A stretch of DNA of 64,000 bases from an uncultured Sphingomonadaceae bacterium (GTDB lineage: Bacteria > Pseudomonadota > Alphaproteobacteria > Sphingomonadales > Sphingomonadaceae): positions 62,001 to 126,000 of the forward strand of contig CANLCX010000003.1 of NCBI GenBank assembly GCA_947489315.1, written 5' to 3'. The notes under the pieces are model-generated. The model was not told the origin of the DNA, searched no databases, and saw nothing but the letters and a program-made list of their open reading frames with translations. A program made the position numbers and the translations under genes. Below, piece by piece: positions 26,205 to 34,794 of the stretch; the first letter of the stretch is position 1, and every line of letters begins with the position of its first letter.

Positions 26205-27083
26205 ATGATGGAACAGCAAATCGCAGCGACCGATAAGGACGCTTTGGAACCCTATTTGGGCGGCAGAAGTTTCCAGCAATGCTGGGAACAATATGAAACG
26301 GATGGCTATGTGATTTTCCCCGGAATCATGCCTGCCGATCAAATCGCGGAACAGCGCGCGGCACTTGAGCCCTTTATCAAAGCCGATATTCGCGGCCGCA
26401 ACGTGTTTGAAGGCGTCGAGTCCAATCGTATCTATGCAATGCTGGGCAAGAATCCGATATTTTCTGATCTGATCACCCACCCTTTGCAACTGGCTTTTGC
26501 CGAGCGGGAATTGGGTGGATCCTGTTTGCTATCTGCGTGTCTCGCGATCAACTTGCATCCGGGTGAAACTGTCCAGCCTTGGCATATGGATGATGATCAT
26601 TGCCGCCAGAAAATGCCGCGCAAGGCCCTTGGGGTCAGCACATTCTGGACTATCGATGCGATGACCGATGATAATGGTGCGACCGAGGTGATCCCCGGCA
26701 GCCATAAATGGGGACCGGTGAAACCGGAGGGCGCCAATGAATCGTCCCATTTTTCCAACAAATCCTTGCTTGATGATAATGATGACCCGGGTGCGCACCC
26801 AGATGCGGTAAAGGCGATCATGCCAGCTGGCTCCTTGATGATTGCCAAGGGTAATTTATGGCATCGTGGCGGGGCTAACCGGTCGGACAGTTCAAGGCTG
26901 ATCGTGACTCCGCAATATTGCCCGGGCTGGATGCGGCCATTGGAGACCATGTTGTTGGCTGTGCCGCCGGAGAAAGCGGCAGCCTTACCGAAACGGGCAC
27001 AAGAGCTGCTTGGCTATTCCATCCACGAGCCTTTCATGGGCTATGTCGATGGCATGCACCCGGGCCGGGCACTGGCCAGTTAA
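26205..27083 (+). CDS. Phytanoyl-CoA dioxygenase (PhyH) family oxygenase
   Basis: A 292-residue Fe(II)/2-oxoglutarate-type oxygenase. The iron motif is H127-x-D129 (PWHMDD) and the distal His220 (NLWHRGGANRS) with Arg231 for the co-substrate. The start region and length suit PhyH-like proteins. It is followed 39 bases later by two DsbA-fold genes that are probably in the same operon. Substrate unknown. Confidence 0.88.
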   Translation: MMEQQIAATDKDALEPYLGGRSFQQCWEQYETDGYVIFPGIMPADQIAEQRAALEPFIKADIRGRNVFEGVESNRIYAMLGKNPIFSDLITHPLQLAFAERELGGSCLLSACLAINLHPGETVQPWHMDDDHCRQKMPRKALGVSTFWTIDAMTDDNGATEVIPGSHKWGPVKPEGANESSHFSNKSLLDDNDDPGAHPDAVKAIMPAGSLMIAKGNLWHRGGANRSDSSRLIVTPQYCPGWMRPLETMLLAVPPEKAAALPKRAQELLGYSIHEPFMGYVDGMHPGRALAS

Positions 27084-27122
27084 ACTGTTCTCTTATCCAT
27101 CGATGACCCAAGGAGTTGACGT

Positions 27123-27830
27123 ATGAAAGCCTTGGAGAGTGACGCGCCGCTGATTGTCTATGTCGACATTAAAAGCCCTTATGCTTTTGCTGCCATCCGG
27201 CCAACGCTAGCGCTGGAGCAGTCGCTGGGGCTGCGTTTCGACTGGCGGCCACTGACACTCGATATCCCAAGCTATCTTGGCTCGGCGCGCAAAAAAGAGG
27301 GCAAGGTTGTCGAGAGCACCCGCAGCACCAGCCAGTGGAGTTGGGTCAAATATGCCTATCGCGATGCGCGACGCTATGCCGAGCGTCAGGGCTTGATGCT
27401 CAAGGGCACAGAGAAAATCTGGGACTCATCAATTCCCAATATCGGGATTTTATGGGCCATGCAGACCGATCGGGACCGCCTCGGCGATTATTTCGAAGCG
27501 GTCTATCCGCCCTTCTGGCGACGGGAGCTAGATATCGAAGATATGGTGGTAGTTGAGGCCTGTTTGGAAAAGGCCAGAATCGATTCGAGCGGCTTTGCAG
27601 AATTTGCGCTAGGCGAAGGTCGCGCACAACATGACAAGCTTCAGCCGCAGCTGCACCCCAGCGGCATATATGGCGTCCCGACTTATGTGTTTGACGGCAC
27701 CATATTGTTTGGCCGCGAGCATCTGCCTTATGTGCGGTGGCACTTGCAGGGGCGGGAAGGGCCGGCGCCTGATATTGCCTATGAGATTGACGCCATTGAG
27801 GCGGATAATGTGGGAGCGGGGCCATGCTAA
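27123..27830 (+). CDS. DsbA-fold protein, 2-hydroxychromene-2-carboxylate isomerase-like
   Basis: A 235-residue thioredoxin-fold (DsbA/kappa-GST) protein. In place of the CxxC redox site it has SPYA (KSPYAFAA), as in 2-hydroxychromene-2-carboxylate isomerase, and IYGVPTYVFDG is the cis-proline segment. It is therefore more likely a glutathione-dependent isomerase than a disulfide oxidase. It overlaps the next, related gene by seven bases. Confidence 0.82.
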   Translation: MKALESDAPLIVYVDIKSPYAFAAIRPTLALEQSLGLRFDWRPLTLDIPSYLGSARKKEGKVVESTRSTSQWSWVKYAYRDARRYAERQGLMLKGTEKIWDSSIPNIGILWAMQTDRDRLGDYFEAVYPPFWRRELDIEDMVVVEACLEKARIDSSGFAEFALGEGRAQHDKLQPQLHPSGIYGVPTYVFDGTILFGREHLPYVRWHLQGREGPAPDIAYEIDAIEADNVGAGPC

Positions 27831-28399
27831 CCATCTATCTCGATTTTAAATCGCCCGCTTCCTATCTGGCGCTCGAACCAACATTGGATATGGCCCGGGA
27901 AACCGGTGTTCATATTGACTGGCTCCCGTTTTCCGTGCGCCCTTTTTCCGTGCCGGAAGAACAAGCGGATGAAACCGTCGGGGAACGCCATCGCCGCGTC
28001 CGTGCGATTGCTCAGCGAGACACTTATTTGCACTATTCCGCAGTGCAAGGGCGGACGATGCTGTTTTCGAAAACACCGGCTGGTTCTGATCTCGCATTGG
28101 CGGCGATGGCCGGAATTGCAGGAGACCCTGTTCCGTTTATGCGCGCAGCCTTTGCTGCTTATTGGATAGAGCAGGTGGATTTGAATAATGAAGCGGTGGT
28201 TGTGGCCTTGCTCCAGTCGGTCGGCGCCGCCATTCCAGATCTGGAATCGGCGCGCGCGAAACTGGCTTTAATCCGAGACAAGGCAGGCGAATCAGGAATT
28301 TTTGAATCGCCATCCTATGTGATCCAGGACCAACTCTTCGTCGGTCGTGAACATCTGCCGTGGATAAAGTCTCTTATCGTGGCGGAATCGAGCCAGTAA
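27824..28399 (+). CDS. DsbA-fold protein, second of the pair
   Basis: A 191-residue DsbA-like protein whose active site reads SPAS (FKSPASYLALEP), again without the CxxC cysteines, and with a FESPSYVIQD cis-proline segment. It starts seven bases before the end of the preceding paralogue, so the pair is translationally coupled and may form a heteromer. Identity between the two is low, so it is not a recent tandem duplication. Confidence 0.8.
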   Translation: MLTIYLDFKSPASYLALEPTLDMARETGVHIDWLPFSVRPFSVPEEQADETVGERHRRVRAIAQRDTYLHYSAVQGRTMLFSKTPAGSDLALAAMAGIAGDPVPFMRAAFAAYWIEQVDLNNEAVVVALLQSVGAAIPDLESARAKLALIRDKAGESGIFESPSYVIQDQLFVGREHLPWIKSLIVAESSQ

Positions 28400-28543
28400 T
28401 ATCCCACTCTTGTCTTGCGGAATCGGGAATCACGAGCTAAAGGGCTGGTTCTTTCCTAAATCATGCATATATCCGATCCCAGTCGACAGACTGACACCCG
28501 GAGTTTATGCCGGGCTTGGGGAAATAATTTTAGGAATCATACC

Positions 28544-28747
28544 ATGGCGAAAGTCAATCCCGTCCAATTCATGAATCAGGTGAAAGCCGAAAGCAGCAAG
28601 GTTGTCTGGCCGACATGGCCCGATACGGTCCGTACTGCGATCATGGTGTTGATCATGACCACGATTCTGGCACTGTTTTTCCTGGCGATTGATTCGGTTT
28701 TCAATGGTGTCGTTGGTTGGCTCCTTAATCTCGCCAAGGGCGGCTAA
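28544..28747 (+). CDS. secE: Preprotein translocase subunit SecE
   Basis: Essential SecYEG channel subunit, 67 residues. It has the SecE pattern QVKAESSKVVWPTW followed by a single membrane helix (about residues 28-55) and a short tail. The start ATG at 28544 has an AGGA upstream; an in-frame upstream Met (28463) would add 27 polar residues and is discounted. nusG follows 36 bases later. Confidence 0.95.
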   Translation: MAKVNPVQFMNQVKAESSKVVWPTWPDTVRTAIMVLIMTTILALFFLAIDSVFNGVVGWLLNLAKGG

Positions 28748-28783
28748 GCTCTCGCGAAACGCAATTTAGATTAGGTTATTTAC

Positions 28784-29317
28784 ATGGCACGCTGGTACAT
28801 CATTCACGCTTATTCAGGCTATGAGCACAAGGTCAAAGAAGCCATTGAGGCGGATGCCAAGCGTTTGGGCCTAACCCCGCTGGTTGAAGAAATCGAAGTT
28901 CCGACCGAAACCATCACCGAAGTGCGTCGTGGCAAAAAAGTCCAGTCGGAGCGGAAATTCTTCCCCGGCTATGTGCTCGCCAAGCTGCAGATGACCGATG
29001 ATGTGTATCACTTGGTTAAAGATCAGCCGAAAGTGACCGGGTTCTTGGGCACCACTAAGCCGCAGGCGATTAGTGAAGCCGAAGCAGCGCGCATCCTCAA
29101 CACCAAAGAGGAAGCCGCCAACGCGCCGAAACAGCGGATCACGGTCAATTACGAAATTGGCGACCAGATCAAAGTATTGGATGGTCCGTTCGCAAGCTTC
29201 AACGGTATTGTCGAAGAACTGGATTTCGAGAAAAACCGCGTCAAAGTATCCGTATCGATCTTTGGCCGCGCGACCCCTGTCGAACTTGATTTTGAACAGG
29301 TTGAAGTCGCGAAATAA
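28784..29317 (+). CDS. nusG: Transcription termination/antitermination factor NusG
   Basis: A 177-residue RNA polymerase-binding factor. The NGN domain opens with [19 protein letters not shown] and contains [14 protein letters not shown]; a KOW domain near residue 130 contains [17 protein letters not shown]. It sits after secE and before rplK, the standard order. Confidence 0.97.
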   Translation: MARWYIIHAYSGYEHKVKEAIEADAKRLGLTPLVEEIEVPTETITEVRRGKKVQSERKFFPGYVLAKLQMTDDVYHLVKDQPKVTGFLGTTKPQAISEAEAARILNTKEEAANAPKQRITVNYEIGDQIKVLDGPFASFNGIVEELDFEKNRVKVSVSIFGRATPVELDFEQVEVAK

Positions 29318-29324
29318 GAGATTT

Positions 29325-29406
29325 GGCAGCCCTCGGGTTGCCGGATAAACCCCAGCGGCTTTGAGCCACTGGATCACCAATGCGGGAGGATGATTTTCGG
29401 ATCATC
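29325..29406 (+). promoter_or_regulatory. Structured leader before rplK (candidate L1-type autoregulatory RNA)
   Basis: The 155-base nusG-rplK gap contains three hairpins: ggcagcc/ggttgcc with a ctcg loop (29325-29342), ccag-c-ggct/agcc-a-ctgg (29352-29372), and gatgat/atcatc (29389-29406). In other bacteria L1 represses rplKA through a leader structure; that this leader is the target is inference, and I cannot match its consensus from sequence alone. Confidence 0.45.
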
Positions 29407-29472
29407 TGTTTGACCGCTTAATTTGAGGGCGAAGCAATTTTGCGGAGCCCGATAGAATGAAAGGACAGCCAA

Positions 29473-29904
29473 ATGGCTAAAAAAATTGATGGCTACATCA
29501 ATTTGCAAGTACCTGCCGGTATTGCAAATCCATCCCCGCCAATCGGCCCAGCACTGGGTCAGCGCGGCGTTAACATCATGGAATTCTGTAAGGCGTTTAA
29601 CGCGGCTACAGACAAGATGGAAAAAGGCGCACCGATCCCGACCAAGATTACGGTCTATGCGGATCGCAGCTTCACCTTTGTAACCAAAACACCACCAGCC
29701 AGCTATTTCATCAAGAAAATCGCGAAGCTGAAAAAAGGTTCTAGCGAACCTGGTAAAGTTTCCGGCGGCACGATCAAAACATCGCAGCTGAAAGAAATTG
29801 CTGAACTGAAAATGGCCGATCTCAATGCGAATACGCCTGAGCAAGCTGTAAAAATCATCGCGGGCAGTGCTCGTTCGATGGGCATCGATGTGGTGGAGGG
29901 ATAA
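29473..29904 (+). CDS. rplK: 50S ribosomal protein L11
   Basis: A 143-residue L11 protein, part of the GTPase-associated centre, with [20 protein letters not shown] at the N-terminal domain and [15 protein letters not shown] in the C-terminal RNA-binding domain. It is separated from rplA by only three bases. Confidence 0.97.
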   Translation: MAKKIDGYINLQVPAGIANPSPPIGPALGQRGVNIMEFCKAFNAATDKMEKGAPIPTKITVYADRSFTFVTKTPPASYFIKKIAKLKKGSSEPGKVSGGTIKTSQLKEIAELKMADLNANTPEQAVKIIAGSARSMGIDVVEG

Positions 29905-29907
29905 GAC

Positions 29908-30609
29908 ATGGCTAAACTCACCAAACGCGCAAAAGCTTCCAACGAAGCCGTTAACCGCGAGAAGCTCTATGGCATTGATGAAGCAATCAAGGCTCTGAAA
30001 GCCCTCGCGTCCAAGTCAAAATTTGACGAAACGCTCGACATTGCGATCAACCTTGGTGTTGATCCTCGTCATGCTGACCAGATGGTTCGTGGCGTGATTT
30101 CTCTGCCTGCAGGCACGGGTAAAGAAACCCGTGTTGCTGTTTTCGCCAAGGATGCGAAAGCAGACGAAGCGAAAGAAGCCGGCGCAGATGTTGTTGGCGC
30201 AGAAGATCTGATGGAAGCCATGCAAGGCGGCGATCTCAACTATGATCGTATCATCGCAACGCCGGACATGATGGGCGTTGTTGGCCGTCTCGGTAAGGTT
30301 CTTGGCCCTAAAGGCCTGATGCCTAACCCGAAACTCGGCACGGTGACCCCGAATGTCGCGCAAGCGGTCAAGGACGCCAAGGGCGGACAGATCGAATATC
30401 GCGTTGAAAAAGCCGGTATCATCCATAATGGCATCGGCAAAGCGAGCTTCAAGGAAGCAGACCTGCGCAAGAATTTCGATGCTCTGGTCGGTGCGGTTGT
30501 CAAAGCCAAGCCAGCTGGCGCGAAAGGCAAATATGTCAAGAAAATCGGTCTGAGCTCGACCATGGGCCCCGGCCTGAAAATCGATCTCGGCGAGATTGAA
30601 GGCGCATAA
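29908..30609 (+). CDS. rplA: 50S ribosomal protein L1
   Basis: A 233-residue L1 stalk protein. Family motifs [31 protein letters not shown] and [14 protein letters not shown] are present. In many bacteria L1 represses the operon by binding its leader. It closes the rplKA unit at a strong terminator; normally rplJ would follow. Confidence 0.97.
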   Translation: MAKLTKRAKASNEAVNREKLYGIDEAIKALKALASKSKFDETLDIAINLGVDPRHADQMVRGVISLPAGTGKETRVAVFAKDAKADEAKEAGADVVGAEDLMEAMQGGDLNYDRIIATPDMMGVVGRLGKVLGPKGLMPNPKLGTVTPNVAQAVKDAKGGQIEYRVEKAGIIHNGIGKASFKEADLRKNFDALVGAVVKAKPAGAKGKYVKKIGLSSTMGPGLKIDLGEIEGA

Positions 30610-30640
30610 GCTGATCATTTGATTGATATTGAAATAGAAA

Positions 30641-30670
30641 AAGGCCGGGAGCGATCCCGGCCTTTTTTTT
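30641..30670 (+). terminator. Rho-independent terminator after rplA
   Basis: ggccggga (30643-30650) and tcccggcc (30655-30662) form an 8-bp stem with a gcga loop followed by eight Ts. It cleanly ends the rplK-rplA unit and separates it from rplJL. Confidence 0.9.
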
Positions 30671-30703
30671 TATGCTCTCTCCCTTCCGGAAGAGGCGTGA
30701 CGA

Positions 30704-31477
30704 TTAGAATTTCGCTCTTACGCCGAGGCCGACACCGAAAGATTCTGTGTCATCCCGCAAGTTGGCATTAAAGCCATTACCGCCCCCACCAACAAAGCTG
30801 CGGGTAAAGTCACGGCGATAGACTTTGGTATAGCGCCCTTCTGCAAATATATCGAAGCGCTTGCTCGCTTTCACCGTTGCGCCGATGGCGTTGAACGTAA
30901 CCAGGCCGGTGGGGTTTCCATCCACTTCAAAAGTCGGAGCGGTCGCGACGCCATTATTGGGAAAATAGTTGATGTCCGCATCCACCACGCCGATGCCAAT
31001 ACCGCTACCGAAATAGGGAATGACCTTCTGATTGGGCGACCAGACGATGTCATTATACAGCGCGGCAGTCGCGGTGAAACGGTTTACGCTGCCACCAAAT
31101 GTCTGATTGCCGCCGTTAAACGCGCCGCCATCTACATCTGCTTCCGCATAGCTGACTTCCACTTCTACGCGGGGTTTCAGAAACGGGATCAGCCCATTCT
31201 TAAACTGATACCCGACTGCACCTCTGACGGCGAAGCCTGTGTCATATTCCACGTTCACATTGGCGGGCGCGCCCGCGACGCCGGGGACACCAGCGGCGGG
31301 GTTTTGGGTGCCGGTAAAATCACTATCATTCAAAAACTCGGCTGCTGCGGATGCAGATAGATAAAATCCTTCTTGCCTGTCATTTGCCGATTGGGCGTGG
31401 GCCTGAAAGGAAAAAACCATGCAGCCAGCCAAACCGGCGAGAGCGACAGTGTTGCGAACTATTTTGTTATAATTCAT
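30704..31477 (-). CDS. Outer-membrane beta-barrel protein
   Basis: A 257-residue protein with a signal peptide (residues 1-29, cleavage after AHAQ) and alternating strands, ending in the aromatic residue of GVRAKF as outer-membrane barrels do. Tyr/Gly-rich strands and SEASAAAEFLND-type loops suggest an OmpA/Opa-like porin fold. ATG 31477 is chosen; an upstream Met adds 12 residues before the signal. It is inserted, in the opposite orientation, between rplA and rplJ. Confidence 0.78.
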   Translation of the reverse strand: MNYNKIVRNTVALAGLAGCMVFSFQAHAQSANDRQEGFYLSASAAAEFLNDSDFTGTQNPAAGVPGVAGAPANVNVEYDTGFAVRGAVGYQFKNGLIPFLKPRVEVEVSYAEADVDGGAFNGGNQTFGGSVNRFTATAALYNDIVWSPNQKVIPYFGSGIGIGVVDADINYFPNNGVATAPTFEVDGNPTGLVTFNAIGATVKASKRFDIFAEGRYTKVYRRDFTRSFVGGGGNGFNANLRDDTESFGVGLGVRAKF

Positions 31478-31588
31478 GTAAGCTATCTTTCTTGGTGCAA
31501 CGACGCGCACCATTAGAGTTGGGGAACAGATAGCCTTTCGGGATGAAGCGACATCCGGTTACACCGGTGTGAAAATAAAGGAGAGGAC

Positions 31589-31981
31589 ATGAAAGATACG
31601 GTACATAAAGGCTCCTGCCTCTGCGGCGTAGTGACTATTACAGTAGCTGGCGATCTGCCTCAGCCGGATGCCTGTCATTGTTCGCAATGTCGTAAGCAAA
31701 CCGGGCATTATTTTGCCAGTACCGATGTGCCGGAAAGCGCTTTGACGGTTGATGGTGAAGAGCATGTTCGCTGGTATCCGTCCTCCGAAAAAGTCCGGCG
31801 CGGCTTTTGCGGCACCTGTGGATCCACGCTGTTCTGGGATCCGATTCATCATGACAAGATCGCTGTCGCCATGGGTTTATTTGATGGTGTCACGGAAACA
31901 ACATTGTGGAGTCATATTTTCGTGGCCGATAAAGGTGATTATTACACAATTGAAGATGGTGTGTTGCAGAAGGACCAGTAA
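31589..31981 (+). CDS. GFA-family protein (glutathione-dependent formaldehyde-activating fold)
   Basis: A 130-residue zinc protein of the GFA family: CLCG near residue 10, CHCSQCR, then CGTCGS (four-Cys sites). Despite the name, most members have no demonstrated formaldehyde activity. It has a good ribosome binding site (GGAGAGG). It is divergent from the outer-membrane gene and lies 56 bases upstream of the rplJ promoter; a second GFA gene lies at 39934-40368. Confidence 0.85.
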   Translation: MKDTVHKGSCLCGVVTITVAGDLPQPDACHCSQCRKQTGHYFASTDVPESALTVDGEEHVRWYPSSEKVRRGFCGTCGSTLFWDPIHHDKIAVAMGLFDGVTETTLWSHIFVADKGDYYTIEDGVLQKDQ

Positions 31982-32036
31982 TCGCTGGCAGACTTTTTTG
32001 ATGGAATATAGCGGGCGGATTGGTGACCCAAAGCGC

Positions 32037-32064
32037 TTGACATCCCGGCCATTCCCGCTAATGG
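32037..32064 (+). promoter_or_regulatory. Candidate promoter for rplJL
   Basis: TTGACA (32037-32042) and TAATGG (32059-32064) are 16 bases apart. A start near 32071 would give a leader of about 275 bases. With the terminator after rplA, it suggests rplJL is a separate unit. Between this site and the leader hairpins I also see a CATGTGC/GCACATG repeat (32175-32190) of unknown role; no gene fits in 31982-32345. Confidence 0.55.
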
Positions 32065-32233
32065 CACAGTCACAAATTGCGGTTCCGTCAAACGAATCAC
32101 AATTTCCGTCCGAGACAGCCGGTGAGGGGAATATGCCTCTCTTAATTTCCAGCCTAGACGGGGATCAGTTTTTTCATGTGCTTGCACATGGGCTCGTCGC
32201 TTAGACAGCCAAAAACCCCCCTTCGGATTATAC

Positions 32234-32328
32234 AGAACTGACTTTGGTTAGTTCTTTCGCTCGTCACCCCGGTTCGCGCCGGAATGGCGAAATTGAAGAA
32301 AGCGGATTGCGCCTTAAAAACGCAATCC
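32234..32328 (+). promoter_or_regulatory. Structured leader upstream of rplJ (candidate L10 leader)
   Basis: Several stems lie in the 110 bases before rplJ: agaactgac/gttagttct (32234-32255, one G-U), an outer stem tttcgc/gcgaaa (32255-32260 with 32287-32292) enclosing ccgg/ccgg (32269-32282) across an asymmetric internal loop, and ggattgcg/cgcaatcc (32304-32328) just before the ribosome binding site. A stem-internal loop-stem form fits the L10(L12)4-binding leader known upstream of rplJ. The assignment is structural inference. Confidence 0.5.
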
Positions 32329-32345
32329 ACGTGAAGGAGCAAAAT

Positions 32346-32858
32346 ATGGATCGTGGTCAAAAGACCGAAGCCGTTGCTGCGCTAAACGCGACTTTCAAAG
32401 AGGCTGGGGTTGTTGTGGTAACACGCAATCTGGGTCTCACCGTAGCCGATTCTACTGCGCTACGCGGAAAGATGCGGGAAGCCGGTGCAAGCTTCAAAGT
32501 CTCTAAAAACCGCCTTGCCAAGCTGGCTCTGGAAGGAACCGACTATGCCCCGATAGCAGATTTGCTGTCTGGCCCAGTCGCTCTTGCCACATCGGATGAT
32601 CCGGTGGCTGCTGCGAAAATCGCAGTTGAATTTGCAAAATCCAATGATCTCCTGGAGATTGTTGGCGGCGCAATGGGCGATACCCTTCTTGACGAAGCGG
32701 GCGTTAAATCCCTGGCCTCCATGCCTTCTCTTGATGAACTGCGCGGTACGATTGTTGGATTGCTTGTTGCACCACAAACGAAAATCGCACGGGTGGTCAA
32801 GGAACCAGCTGGAGCCCTTGCACGTGTAGTCGGCGCTTTTGCCGCTACGGGTGAATAA
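32346..32858 (+). CDS. rplJ: 50S ribosomal protein L10
   Basis: A 170-residue stalk protein that carries L7/L12. It has the L10 pattern MDRGQKTEAVAALNATFKEA, KVSKNRLAKLAL and a helical C-terminal L12-binding tail. ATG 32346 has GAAGGAG upstream. It overlaps no other gene; rplL follows 45 bases later. Confidence 0.97.
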   Translation: MDRGQKTEAVAALNATFKEAGVVVVTRNLGLTVADSTALRGKMREAGASFKVSKNRLAKLALEGTDYAPIADLLSGPVALATSDDPVAAAKIAVEFAKSNDLLEIVGGAMGDTLLDEAGVKSLASMPSLDELRGTIVGLLVAPQTKIARVVKEPAGALARVVGAFAATGE

Positions 32859-32903
32859 TAAAATTACTCAAGCATTGATTAGAAAATTTGGAGCGTAAAT
32901 AAC

Positions 32904-33278
32904 ATGGCTGACATAGCAAAACTAGTTGAAGAACTTTCAAAATTGACCGTGATGGAAGCGGCTGAACTGTCTAAAGCTCTTGAAGAAGAGTGGGGCGTTT
33001 CTGCTGCAGCTGCAGTTGCAGTTGCTGGACCGGCTGCTGGCGGCGGCGGCGAAGCTGCTGAAGAGCAGAGCGAATTTGACGTAATTCTGACCGGCGACGG
33101 CGGCAAGAAAATCCAGGTGATTAAAGAAGTTCGTGCGATCACCCAGCTTGGCCTGACCGATGCGAAAGCACTTGTCGAAGGCGCGCCTAAAGCAGTTAAA
33201 GAAGGCGTCAACAAAGCAGAAGCTGAAGAGATCAAAGCGAAGATCGAAGCAGCTGGCGGTACCGTTGAGTTGAAATAA
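32904..33278 (+). CDS. rplL: 50S ribosomal protein L7/L12
   Basis: A 124-residue stalk protein recruiting translation GTPases. The N-terminal dimerisation helix ([20 protein letters not shown]), Ala/Gly-rich hinge, and C-terminal [20 protein letters not shown] are standard. In most bacteria rpoB follows; here rpoB begins 12.7 kb away and a terminator sits directly after rplL. Confidence 0.97.
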   Translation: MADIAKLVEELSKLTVMEAAELSKALEEEWGVSAAAAVAVAGPAAGGGGEAAEEQSEFDVILTGDGGKKIQVIKEVRAITQLGLTDAKALVEGAPKAVKEGVNKAEAEEIKAKIEAAGGTVELK

Positions 33279-33300
33279 GCCTCACGGTTTATTGACAAGA

Positions 33301-34269
33301 TTAAGGGGCGGTTTCCGGTTCGGAAGCCGCCCTTTTTGATTCCAGTTCGCCAGCAATCCATTTTTGCGCGGTTATGATCGCACTTTCCTTGGACGCCTCA
33401 ATATCCGGGATCACTCCGGTGCCTTCCCAATTGCCGCCAGTATGCGGACTATAGGGTCGCGTTTCGGGAATGACGATGTGCCAACCGCCGGTTAGGGGCA
33501 CGGCATCTCCCAGCATATGCGCTCCGCCACCGCTTGGGGAGCCAAAGACCACCGCTCGGCCTTGCGCCTGCAACGAATAGGCAACGGCCTCTGGCGCGGA
33601 AAATGTTGTTTTGTCGACGATGATGGCAAGCGGCCGTTCAGTTCCGTATCGCGGCCATTGCAGCGACGGTTCCTTCATATCGGGTTTTTTGCCGTGACGG
33701 GTTTCGCGGTGCAGCGGGATTGTGGATCCCGGTGCCATGAAAGTCCATTGTACCGGCCATTCGGTTTCCGGAGACCCGCCCGGATTGTGGCGCAGATCGA
33801 GTATTAGGCCCTCACTGCTGCTCACCAGTTCAAAGGCAGCCGTCATTGCTTTCTTAGCGGTTGAAAATTCGAAAAAATCGGTGAGGTGAAGATAGGAAAT
33901 ATTGCCTTTGATCCGCTCCACTTGTCTGACGCCAAAGCCTCTGGCCGGCGCGCCATCTCTCCATTCTTCCAGCCAGTCATCTTCTCCCGCCTCGGAGGAA
34001 TTCGGAGCATGTTCGACGAAGACATGGCCATCGTTCAAGATAGCGCGCAATTGTGTCGTCATATGCTTTGCAAAGGCTTCGCTATCGCCGCAGTGTTGGT
34101 AAAATACACCTTGTTTCAGTTTGTTCCTGACAGTTGCTGCCGAGCGTGTCGCCGCATCGGCGAGAACATATTTCTGATCGATCGCCTCTGCCATTTCGAT
34201 GATGGCTGCATGTTCATCCGTGCAGTCTGCGGGTACTGGCTGCATTGACAATAATATTGCTGCTATCAC
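33301..34269 (-). CDS. S41-family peptidase (C-terminal processing protease fold)
   Basis: A 322-residue serine protease-like protein with a short signal peptide. The S41 core has GNISYLHLTDFF, LILDLRHNPGGSPE and TTFSAPEA, with Ser224 the likely nucleophile. I do not see a PDZ domain. Its last codons lie inside the rplL terminator hairpin, so the two convergent transcripts share sequence. It overlaps the MarR gene by four bases (ATGA). Confidence 0.85.
   Translation of the reverse strand: MIAAILLSMQPVPADCTDEHAAIIEMAEAIDQKYVLADAATRSAATVRNKLKQGVFYQHCGDSEAFAKHMTTQLRAILNDGHVFVEHAPNSSEAGEDDWLEEWRDGAPARGFGVRQVERIKGNISYLHLTDFFEFSTAKKAMTAAFELVSSSEGLILDLRHNPGGSPETEWPVQWTFMAPGSTIPLHRETRHGKKPDMKEPSLQWPRYGTERPLAIIVDKTTFSAPEAVAYSLQAQGRAVVFGSPSGGGAHMLGDAVPLTGGWHIVIPETRPYSPHTGGNWEGTGVIPDIEASKESAIITAQKWIAGELESKRAASEPETAP
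33306..33337. terminator. Terminator after rplL, inside the end of the S41 peptidase gene
   Basis: gggcggtttccg (33306-33317) pairs with cggaagccgccc (33321-33332), 12 pairs with one G-T, loop gtt, then five Ts. The same bases encode the last residues of the convergent peptidase. Confidence 0.85.
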
Positions 34270-34763
34270 TTGTTCTGACCTCCTTCGGCAAATGTCGTTT
34301 CAATGCGCTCGGCGAAGCTCAGTCGGTCCAGTGCATCGTCCAGTGCATTGAGTTGTTTGAGAAAATCGGGTGCAGCTTCCTGCAGCAGTGCTTCTGCGGC
34401 CTGATCCACGACCCGGGATATCGCAGACACTTGTTCCAGTTTTTCGGACCCTGCGGCAGTCAGATGCAATATTTTGCTGCGCGCATCACGGGCATCGGCC
34501 CGGCGTTCGAGCAAACCGGCCTTTTCCATGGCGCGAACAACCTGAACCATCGCAACATGACTTTGCCCGAGCATCTTTGTCGCATCGCGGCTGTTCATCG
34601 GGCCATGATCGGCCAGCAACATACCGAGCGCAAACCAGCGTTGTTCAAACCCGAGTTCGCGGCGATAAACTTCTGTTACGCTGCCGTTAAGCCGTTCAAA
34701 AAGCCGCCTGACGCGGGTACCGAGGGTTTTTATTCCAGAATCGCGGAGATAGTCATTTACCAT
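34266..34763 (-). CDS. MarR-family transcriptional regulator
   Basis: A 165-residue winged-helix regulator: SRDATKMLGQSHVAMVQVVRAMEKAGLLERRADARDARSK matches the MarR wHTH and DxRxK wing (DARDARSK). The gene begins at ATG 34763, whose first two bases are the end of a perfect palindrome, so no ribosome binding site is available and the message may be leaderless. It precedes the S41 peptidase with a four-base overlap and follows the PagL-like gene. Confidence 0.88.
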   Translation of the reverse strand: MVNDYLRDSGIKTLGTRVRRLFERLNGSVTEVYRRELGFEQRWFALGMLLADHGPMNSRDATKMLGQSHVAMVQVVRAMEKAGLLERRADARDARSKILHLTAAGSEKLEQVSAISRVVDQAAEALLQEAAPDFLKQLNALDDALDRLSFAERIETTFAEGGQNK

Positions 34764-34785
34764 ATATGTAAGTTGTTACATATAT
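34762..34785. promoter_or_regulatory. Perfect 10-4-10 palindrome over the MarR gene start
   Basis: atatatgtaa (34762-34771), gttg, ttacatatat (34776-34785). The first bases overlap the start codon. On the minus strand TTGACA lies upstream (34793-34798 on the plus strand) and overlaps the TGA stop of the PagL-like gene; its -10 would fall within the palindrome. It is the likely autoregulatory operator. Confidence 0.8.
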
Positions 34786-34794
34786 CTTTTAATG

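Noticed and set aside
28415-28443. TTGCGG-17-TAAAGG upstream of secE as a possible promoter
   Set aside because: Both hexamers deviate at two or more positions from consensus; transcription may simply continue from upstream.
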